A stretch of DNA of 6,900 nt from Candidatus Poribacteria bacterium (GTDB lineage Bacteria > Poribacteria > WGA-4E > WGA-3G). The stretch spans positions 1-6,900 of the forward strand of contig VYFM01000207.1 in NCBI GenBank assembly GCA_009842375.1, written 5' to 3'. The position numbers and the translations under genes are program-made. This document shows, in pieces, positions 1-5,815 of this stretch. The number at the start of each line of letters is the position of its first letter. Positions within the stretch are counted from its first letter, which is position 1. The notes beneath the pieces were generated by a model. The model worked only from the letters and a program-made list of their open reading frames with translations. It did not search any database and was not told where the DNA came from.

Positions 1-1
1 A

Positions 2-1630
2 TTTAGTCCAGATGGAAAAACACTTATAAGTATTAGCAAAGATAAAACCATCTATTATTGGAATATCGCTACAGGAGAACGAAAGACACTGGCAGACAAA
101 GGTCTTATTACCAACCAGCTTGATAAACCAGAAACAGTAGAAAGAGTTTCTTTTAGTCCAGATAACGCCATACTTGCAACTATAAGATTTAACAATACGA
201 TTCGCTTATGGGATACAACTACTGGAACCCTTATCCAAACTTTTTCCAGTCAGGATACAGATAAACAAGAAAAAGACTATCATAGAAATATAGAATATGT
301 GCTTTTTAGTCCTGACAATCGGACAGCTATAGGTTTAACTGGTGGTGGGAAAATTCGTATATGGGATGTCGGTATAGGTAGAAGGAAAAGTTTATCTGAA
401 GATCCTAGTTATGTCAGAAATGTATCCTTTTCTCCGGATGGGAAAACACTTGCGACAGGTATCTTTGGGGGGATCATACGTTTATGGGATGTTGATACGG
501 GTGAACAGAAGAAAACAATTACTAATATTAGTGTAAGCTATTCTGCATTGCATGAACACGATTTCAAACCACATAGTCCAGATGGGAAGAAGTTCGTGTT
601 TGGAAATAGAGATGGAACCGTCTACTTATGGGATGCAGTCACAAAACAGGAACAGACACTTTCAGGAATGAACTATAACTCTAAAGAATCGCCTTACAAT
701 ATACATGCTTTAATCAGTCCTGATAGTCAAACATTAGCAAGTTGGAAAACACACGAAGATTTGAATATACATCTATGGGATATCTCCTCTGGTAAACACA
801 AGCAAACCCTTAGAGGACATAAGACACGTGTCAAGACTGTTGTTTTCAGTCCAGATAGTAGCATGATGGTAAGTTGGAGTTCGAAAGGTGATACAACCAT
901 TCTGTTATGGGACATTGCTACTGGAAAACATAAACGAACTCTAAAAGGACATACAAATTGGGTTGAAGATGTTTCCTTTAGTCCGGATGGAAATACGCTT
1001 GCAAGCGGAGGATTAGACGGAACGATTCGTGTATGGAATTCAGAGACAGGTAAACAGATACAGTCATTCATGGAGAATAGTTTTGCAAATAACCTTGCAG
1101 CACAGTCTGCAGCGGTTACTGTTGTAACGTTTTACTCGGATGGGGTTGTGCTTGCAAGTGGTCATAAAAACGGTTCTATCCGACTATGGGATTTAGACAC
1201 TGGAAAACCTATACAAACACTCAAGAGACATGCAGATGCGGTATCATCTATAGACTTCAGTCCTGACGGGAAAACATTAGCGAGTACAAGCAAAGATGCT
1301 ACCGCGCGATTGTGGGATGTTGCAACAGGTGAACAAATACAGGCACTGGCTGGATATCAGAGGACTACATGGCGTGTGTTCTTTTACCCTAACGGTTTGC
1401 CCATAGCAACTGGGTATCAACATATAAACAGCCATGGTTATGATAAGAATATTCATCTTTGGGATTTGCGTGCGGGACATCTCAAAAAAACACTGACCGG
1501 ACATACAGCGCGGGTTGACAATATTGGGTTTAGTGGGGATGGAAATACACTTACAAGTCTAAGTTTTGATGATACGGTACTTCTATGGGACCTAACCCCA
1601 ACGATTAATGTGTTAGACGTTGAAGAATAG
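2..1630 (+). CDS. WD40-repeat beta-propeller protein (5' end outside window)
   Basis: The reading frame is open from base 2 to the TAG at 1628-1630, giving 542 residues with the N-terminus missing. It holds 12 WD40 blades. The first starts at its FSPDG motif at the left edge, and the last ends in LLWD followed by a short acidic tail (INVLDVEE). Well-formed blades include SFSPDGKTLATG...IRLWD near 427-490 and SFSPDGNTLASGG...IRVWN near 973-1037. Several blade junctions carry extra residues, for example around 1075-1110 and 1410-1440. WD40 propellers are protein- or ligand-binding scaffolds without catalysis of their own, and no enzyme domain is seen here. By analogy with the 14-blade genes downstream, I infer that about two blades and a signal or anchor segment lie upstream. 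A GTG at 299 could be taken for a start, but it falls inside a blade and has no ribosome site, so I reject it. Cellular location cannot be judged without the N-terminus. Confidence 0.9.
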   Translation, partial: FSPDGKTLISISKDKTIYYWNIATGERKTLADKGLITNQLDKPETVERVSFSPDNAILATIRFNNTIRLWDTTTGTLIQTFSSQDTDKQEKDYHRNIEYVLFSPDNRTAIGLTGGGKIRIWDVGIGRRKSLSEDPSYVRNVSFSPDGKTLATGIFGGIIRLWDVDTGEQKKTITNISVSYSALHEHDFKPHSPDGKKFVFGNRDGTVYLWDAVTKQEQTLSGMNYNSKESPYNIHALISPDSQTLASWKTHEDLNIHLWDISSGKHKQTLRGHKTRVKTVVFSPDSSMMVSWSSKGDTTILLWDIATGKHKRTLKGHTNWVEDVSFSPDGNTLASGGLDGTIRVWNSETGKQIQSFMENSFANNLAAQSAAVTVVTFYSDGVVLASGHKNGSIRLWDLDTGKPIQTLKRHADAVSSIDFSPDGKTLASTSKDATARLWDVATGEQIQALAGYQRTTWRVFFYPNGLPIATGYQHINSHGYDKNIHLWDLRAGHLKKTLTGHTARVDNIGFSGDGNTLTSLSFDDTVLLWDLTPTINVLDVEE

Positions 1631-1648
1631 ACTGACTATAGATATAAC
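1620..1648 (+). promoter_or_regulatory. possible sigma70-type promoter for the membrane-anchored WD40 gene
   Basis: TTGAAG at 1620-1625 (4 of 6 matches to the -35 consensus) and TATAAC at 1643-1648 (5 of 6 matches to the -10 consensus) are separated by 17 bp. Transcription would begin near 1655, leaving a leader of about 34 nt before the GTG at 1689. The -35 element overlaps the end of the preceding gene. Such matches arise by chance in AT-rich DNA, so this is a candidate only. The gene could equally be read from an upstream operon promoter. Confidence 0.35.
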
Positions 1649-1674
1649 TTCTCTGGTCTGTTCATGTAGCCATC

Positions 1675-1680
1675 AAGGAG
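1675..1680 (+). promoter_or_regulatory. ribosome binding site supporting the GTG start at 1689
   Basis: AAGGAG lies 8 nt before GTG 1689. It supports a GTG initiation codon, which puts a basic MKFNKR segment in front of the hydrophobic helix. Confidence 0.7.
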
Positions 1681-1688
1681 AAAGTTAG

Positions 1689-2720
1689 GTGAAATTCAAT
1701 AAACGTACAATTTTCTTAATTCTTGGAGCAATATTTGTTATTCTCTGCATATTTGTTTGGTTAAGCGTTGTTAAAACTGTATATCAACGAGAAAGAAGCC
1801 AAAACAGATCACAGCAAAAACATCTCCCAGAGGAAAGTGTCAAAGATTTAGAATTCTCTCCAGATGGAACAGTATTAGCAGTTGCGACTCCTATTGGGAT
1901 TTGGATCTATGACACGTCTACGTATGAAACTATTGATTTGTTAACAGCAGATAACTATGGTATCTCAAGTATTTCCTTCAGTCCAGATGGGAAAACACTT
2001 GCGGGTGGTGGTGCAGATAAAATTGTCTACTTATGGGATTTTCGGACAGGTAAACGCAAGCAGTCTTTTATAGGACATAAGGGAAACATCAATAATGTTG
2101 TATTTAGCCATGAAGGAAAATTACTCGCAAGTGCAAGTATACATGATACCAACCTATGGGATGTCAATGCTGGTATACACAAGCAAACTGTTAATGGATA
2201 TACTTATGTGAGATCTAAGTTATGGCTCAATAACGATGAAATGATCCATGCATCTGCAGAGGGAACAAAGACACTCCTATCAGATCTAATGACAAGAAAG
2301 CAAAAGATGGGACTTGGTGGACATAAGAAAAGCGTAAAGAGTATATCATTCAGTCCAGATGGAAAGACCATGGCAAGTGGAAGTTGGGACAAAACTATAC
2401 GTTTGTGGGAACTTCCCGAAGGAAAATATAAAAAAACGCTCAAGGGACATAAGAAAAGTATCAATAGTATGATGTTTAGTGCAGATGGAAAGTTGCTTGC
2501 GAGTGCGAGTCGTGATGATACTGCTCGCGTATGGGATGTTGAGACAGGAAAACTCAAACGTACCTTTAAGGGACACATCACAGATGTTAGTTACGTAGCA
2601 CTCAGTCCTGACGGTAAAATACTGGCGAGTTGGGGTTTAGATCAAATACTTAATATATGGGATGTTGAGACAGGCAAACATAAGAAATCTATCACAGTAC
2701 ACATTGCCCCTAAAGGTTGA
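1689..2720 (+). CDS. membrane-anchored seven-bladed WD40 protein
   Basis: This is a complete 343-residue protein with a GTG start and a TGA stop. Residues 1-6 are basic (MKFNKR), and residues 7-28 form one strongly hydrophobic helix with no obvious signal peptidase site. It is therefore probably a signal anchor that leaves the C-terminal propeller outside the membrane. Residues 46-335 contain seven WD40 blades, enough for one closed propeller. Blade 1 ends in GIWIYD (70-75), blade 2 in YLWD, blade 3 in NLWD, blade 5 in RLWE, blade 6 in RVWD and blade 7 in NIWD. Blade 4 (about 173-210) has lost both the FSPDG and the WD motif and reads LLSDL, but its length is kept. Turns are Lys-rich (GKRKQ, GKYKKTLKGHKK, GKHKK). 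The gene follows its neighbour by 58 bp and is about half the length of the other genes. Role: extracytoplasmic binding scaffold, ligand unknown. Confidence is high for gene and fold, low for function. Confidence 0.93.
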   Translation: MKFNKRTIFLILGAIFVILCIFVWLSVVKTVYQRERSQNRSQQKHLPEESVKDLEFSPDGTVLAVATPIGIWIYDTSTYETIDLLTADNYGISSISFSPDGKTLAGGGADKIVYLWDFRTGKRKQSFIGHKGNINNVVFSHEGKLLASASIHDTNLWDVNAGIHKQTVNGYTYVRSKLWLNNDEMIHASAEGTKTLLSDLMTRKQKMGLGGHKKSVKSISFSPDGKTMASGSWDKTIRLWELPEGKYKKTLKGHKKSINSMMFSADGKLLASASRDDTARVWDVETGKLKRTFKGHITDVSYVALSPDGKILASWGLDQILNIWDVETGKHKKSITVHIAPKG

Positions 2721-2748
2721 TTATCGTTCAATGCTGAAACAAGGGCAG

Positions 2749-2778
2749 CTCAATAAACGAAATAAAACACTTATTGAG
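2749..2778 (+). repeat. 8-bp inverted repeat in the gap between genes 2 and 3
   Basis: CTCAATAA at 2749-2756 is the exact reverse complement of TTATTGAG at 2771-2778, with a 14-nt AT-rich loop. Two further pairs form beyond a single mismatch (2746-2747 with 2780-2781). It lies 28 bp after the TGA of gene 2 and 28 bp before the ATG of gene 3. The stem is AT-rich and no U-run follows, so it is not a classic intrinsic terminator. It could be a weak hairpin or a protein site. Confidence 0.35.
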
Positions 2779-2792
2779 ATGGTATAAGATCA

Positions 2793-2798
2793 AGAGGA
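2793..2798 (+). promoter_or_regulatory. ribosome binding site fixing the ATG start at 2807
   Basis: AGAGGA ends 8 nt before ATG 2807. It favours that ATG over the in-frame TTG at 2774, which has no purine-rich site at a suitable distance. Starting at 2807 also gives a normal signal sequence beginning MKKILFL. Confidence 0.7.
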
Positions 2799-2806
2799 TA
2801 TTTCAC

Positions 2807-4177
2807 ATGAAAAAGATACTATTTCTTACGGTTTTTATTCTCGGTTTTATCACTACTTTTTTTAATCCGTCTCCTATTTCAAGCAAAGGTGTATCGGAAA
2901 CATCTCGTTGTTACGATTCTCCACAGTGGCACCTACCTGAAGGCGTAAAAGCACGTATCGGTAAAGGAAGCATCATTAAGATGCAGTATTCACCGGATGG
3001 AAATGTGTTAGCCGTATTGAGTTCTGTAGGAATTTGGCTCTATGACGCACATAGCGGTGAAGAACGTGCACTACTCACAGGACATACCGGACTAATTACA
3101 AACATGTCATTCAGTCCAAATAGTCACTTCATCGCAAGTGGAGGAATGGACGGTACCACTCGGATATGGGATGTTGCAACAGGCAAACAAAAGCATACAC
3201 TCACGGTGCCAAAGTTCAGAATTGGGGATGTATCGTTCAGCAACGATGGGAAAACACTTGCAAGTGTGAGTATTTCTGCAATGTCAAAACGTATTATCGG
3301 TCAAGTAGATCCATATATACAGTCAATTGGAATCGCAGGAACAAGTTCAGATATTGAACTATGGGATGTTGCAACCGGTACGCACAAGGAAACTATTAAG
3401 ACAGGGGATTTTGGATCCAACATTTTATTCAGTCCAGATGGAAAAACGATTGCAGATGGGTATGATAATAACAGCAGACTATGGGATGCTGCAACCGGAA
3501 AACTTAAAGAGCATCTCAGGGGTGCCAAGACAAAGATTAGATGTATGTCTTTTAGTCCAGACGGTCACGCAATTGCAATCGGGGGTTGGTTAGAAATCCA
3601 TGTGTGGGATACAAATATAGATAAAAATAAATCCGTCCGTATAAGTCACCCAAAGCAATCCCTAAAAGGGCATACATCGTATGTTAATAGTTTGTGTTTT
3701 AGTCCAGATAGTAAAACGCTTGTCAGCGGGAGTGAGGACAAGACTATACGATTGTGGGATATGGCAACAGGAAAACAGAAGAGAATCCTCAAAGGACATA
3801 GGAATTCTGTAAACAGCATATCTATCAGTCCAGATGGAACTACTCTCGCAAGTGCATATTCCCACGGTCCCATACGCGTATGGGATGTTGCCACAGGAAA
3901 ACAAAAGCAAACTTTTACGAATCAAGCGTTGATTCAGAAACAAGCTGGACATGAATTGGATCCTTCAAGCGTTGCATTCAGTCCGGATGGACAGACTCTT
4001 GCAGTCGGGAATCAGGACGCTTCAATCCTTCTATGGGATGCGAATACAGGTAAACACAAGCAAACCCTAAAAAGGCACAGTTTTCTTAAGAGGCATACAT
4101 GGAAAGTTACCTCTGTCTCGTTCAGTCCAGATGGAAAAACACTCGCAAGTGGAAGTAAAGACAATAATATACGGTGA
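2807..4177 (+). CDS. exported WD40 protein, truncated by an in-frame stop (N-terminal part)
   Basis: This part has 456 codons from ATG 2807 to TGA 4175-4177. Residues 1-3 are basic and residues 4-19 hydrophobic, a signal peptide or uncleaved anchor with no clear AxA cleavage site. A linker follows, then the cap WHLPEGVKARIGKG (41-54). Blade 1 ends in GIWLYD (75-80). Eight full blades are present. Blade 3 carries an insertion of about 20 residues before ELWD (roughly residues 155-175), and the junctions after blades 5 and 7 are also lengthened. Blade 9 is normal up to KDNNIR and then meets TGA where Leu of LWD is expected. The frame continues unchanged past the stop with five more blades, so this is the front part of a former 14-blade protein. 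A shortened product is possible, but 8.6 blades do not make two complete propellers, so I expect it to be impaired. The likely ancestral role was an extracytoplasmic scaffold of the same kind as its neighbours. Confidence 0.85.
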   Translation: MKKILFLTVFILGFITTFFNPSPISSKGVSETSRCYDSPQWHLPEGVKARIGKGSIIKMQYSPDGNVLAVLSSVGIWLYDAHSGEERALLTGHTGLITNMSFSPNSHFIASGGMDGTTRIWDVATGKQKHTLTVPKFRIGDVSFSNDGKTLASVSISAMSKRIIGQVDPYIQSIGIAGTSSDIELWDVATGTHKETIKTGDFGSNILFSPDGKTIADGYDNNSRLWDAATGKLKEHLRGAKTKIRCMSFSPDGHAIAIGGWLEIHVWDTNIDKNKSVRISHPKQSLKGHTSYVNSLCFSPDSKTLVSGSEDKTIRLWDMATGKQKRILKGHRNSVNSISISPDGTTLASAYSHGPIRVWDVATGKQKQTFTNQALIQKQAGHELDPSSVAFSPDGQTLAVGNQDASILLWDANTGKHKQTLKRHSFLKRHTWKVTSVSFSPDGKTLASGSKDNNIR

Positions 4178-4292
4178 AGGGTTATCACAACTCGTAGCCA
4201 AAAAAAAATTCACAAAGGACACAAGAAGGAGGTAACTTGCGTAAATTATAGTCGGGAGGGAAAGACACTCGCAAGTGGAAGTAAAGACAATA
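4139..4292 (+). repeat. 28-bp direct repeat one blade apart (4139-4166 and 4265-4292)
   Basis: The same 28 bases, encoding the TLASGSKDN stretch of blades 9 and 10, occur at 4139-4166 and 4265-4292. The offset is exactly 126 bp, one 42-residue blade. The exact spacing shows that no net insertion or deletion accompanied the TGA lying between the copies. Confidence 0.9.
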
Positions 4293-4861
4293 CTGTAGGT
4301 ATATGGGATGTGGAGTCAGGTATACATAAGCATATTCTCAAAGGAAATACATATCATGTTTATACTGTCGCGTTTAGTCCAGATGGAAAAACGCTCGCAA
4401 GTGGAAGCGAATCGGTGAATAATGAGAAGAAGACCATCCATCTGTGGGATGTGGACACCGGCATACAAAAGCAAATATTTGAAGGGGATAGCACCATTCA
4501 AGGTTTAACATTCAGTCCAGATGGTAAGACGCTTGTGAGTGGGAGTAGGGGCGGTAAAATCCGTTTGTGGGATGTTGCTACAGGAACTCAATCAAAAACG
4601 TTGAGATCACGTGAATATGATAATGTCACCGCTGTATTGTTCAGTCCAGATGGAAAAACACTCGTAAGTGCAAATCGGGACGCTATGATTACCTTGTGGG
4701 AAGCAGCAACCGGTGAAATAATAAAAAGGTTAGTTGGGCATACGTATACTGTAAATAGTTTTGCATTCAGTCCGGATGGGAAAACGCTTGCGAGTGCAAG
4801 CAATGGTGGAACGGTTTTCTTATGGGATTTTGATTCTATAGTTGACAGTATTAGTGAATAA
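4178..4861 (+). pseudogene. detached C-terminal five blades of the disrupted WD40 gene
   Basis: The frame of the gene starting at 2807 continues for 227 sense codons after its TGA and ends with TAA at 4859-4861. It first supplies the damaged rest of blade 9, whose 16 positions match the length of the blade tail and end in the usual KGH. Blades 10 to 14 follow, ending in GIWD, HLWD, RLWD, TLWE and FLWD, then a short acidic tail (FDSIVDSISE). No ATG, GTG or TTG occurs in frame before GTG 4310. That codon is the Val of WDVESG in the middle of a blade and has no evident ribosome site; a product from it would have 183 residues and four complete blades. I therefore read this as the stranded back half of a 14-blade gene, expressed only if the stop is read through. 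The absence of other stops or frameshifts points to a recent lesion. A sequencing or assembly error is less likely, because three adjacent codons deviate. Confidence 0.75.
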
Positions 4862-5815
4862 AATCAGTAATTATGTCAACTGTGAAGTGCTATCCAAATT
4901 TGCTAACATGTTGACACCACCCCTCTGACTATAAAGGACACAGCACTTGGAGAGTATCCAGATGCAAAAAGTAACATCTTATATTCTTCTACTGATGTTG
5001 ATTGTATCAACACTATATTTACCGAGCACCTTCGCGCAAGATTACACCCGATGGGTTCTTCCAAGAGGCGTTAAAACCCGATTCGGTAAAGGCTATGTGA
5101 ATGATATACAATATTCACAGGATAGTTCTATCTTTGCAGTTGCCACTTCCATCGGTATTTGGATCTACGATGCTAACACCTTTCAAGAACTTATCTTGTT
5201 AACAGATTATTCGTATGGTTCGAATAAAGTATTCGGTGCGGATAGCATTTCGTTTAGTGAGGATGGACAGACACTTGCAAGTGGTACTTCTGGAGATATT
5301 ACTCTATGGGATATTCCAAATAAACGGTGGAAGATGAGGATGGGTAGAGGAAAAATTAGTTCTGGTTCCAGCAAGATTGCATTCTGTCTGAATGGGAAAA
5401 CCCTCGCCCACGCAGATCTGGACGGTATTGAATTGTGGGATGCAGATATAGATGGAGGTCATAGAGATCTCACGAATGAACGTATGATTTATAGGAAAGT
5501 CGAACATGCAATCGACATCAAATGTATATCATTTAGTCCTGATGGGAATGTTCTCGCCACTGGTAATCAAGATGGTACGATCCACTTATGGGACAAAGTT
5601 AAGGGTGAACACCTAAGAACACTAACTGGACATACGGCTGTTGTCACCAGCATTTCGTTTAGTCCGGATGGAAAAACGCTCGCAAGTGGAAGTAAAGACA
5701 AAACGATACTTTTGTGGGACGTTAACACTGGTGAACAAAGGAACACCCTAAGAGGACATAAGAAACCTATTTATAGTGTTTCATTCAGTCCAGATGGAAA
5801 AACGCTCGCAAGTGG
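4376..5815 (+). repeat. 29-bp exact repeat shared by genes 3 and 4 (4376-4404 and 5787-5815)
   Basis: An identical 29-base stretch encoding SPDGKTLAS occurs in blade 11 of the broken gene and blade 6 of the following gene. Another copy at 5656-5692 matches 4371-4407 over 37 bases with one difference. Identity extends through synonymous positions, so it reflects recent duplication or gene conversion rather than protein constraint alone. Confidence 0.85.
4949..4954 (+). promoter_or_regulatory. ribosome binding site for the ATG at 4962
   Basis: GGAGAG ends 7 nt before ATG 4962 and supports that start. It directly abuts the right arm (4942-4948) of a 7-bp inverted repeat, so pairing of that arm could affect access to the site. 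Confidence 0.7.

Noticed and set aside
299..301. GTG at 299 as the start of the first gene
   Set aside because: The same frame is open back to base 2 and encodes two more WD40 blades, so the true start lies outside the window.
727..1071. Long open frames on the minus strand, here and at 1277-1504, 2204-2581, 3301-3528, 3646-3952, 4316-4803, 5304-5507, 6126-6394 and 6587-6868
   Set aside because: They are antisense shadows of the WD40 repeats. Their repeated PSGLN and SH motifs are the complement of SPDG and WD codons, and they recur with the blade period. None has its own ribosome site or known motif.
2774..2806. TTG at 2774 as an alternative start adding 11 residues to gene 3
   Set aside because: There is no suitably spaced purine-rich site before it. 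ATG 2807 has AGAGGA at good distance and gives a cleaner signal sequence.
3166..3593. Short plus-strand frames inside gene 3 (3166-3357, 3327-3593) and gene 4 (6211-6405)
   Set aside because: They overlap well-supported WD40 coding sequence in another frame, and their translations show only out-of-frame traces of the repeats.
4175..4177. UGA recoded as selenocysteine or tryptophan
   Set aside because: The position aligns with Leu, not Cys or Trp. The next two conserved residues are also changed, and TGA ends gene 2 normally at 2718-2720. I see no supporting hairpin, so mutation is simpler.
4200..4208. Run of nine A residues as a slippage site that rescues the broken gene
   Set aside because: It lies downstream of the stop, and the frame on both sides is already the same, so slippage there would not bypass the TGA and would break the frame.
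4139..4292. CRISPR-like regular short repeats
   Set aside because: The periodic repeats are coding WD40 blades with a 126-bp period, diverged copies and no unique spacers of uniform length.
4911..4935. TTGACA (4911-4916) and TATAAA (4930-4935) as a promoter for gene 4
   Set aside because: Both hexamers look good, but the spacer is 13 bp, too short for normal sigma70 spacing of about 16-18 bp.
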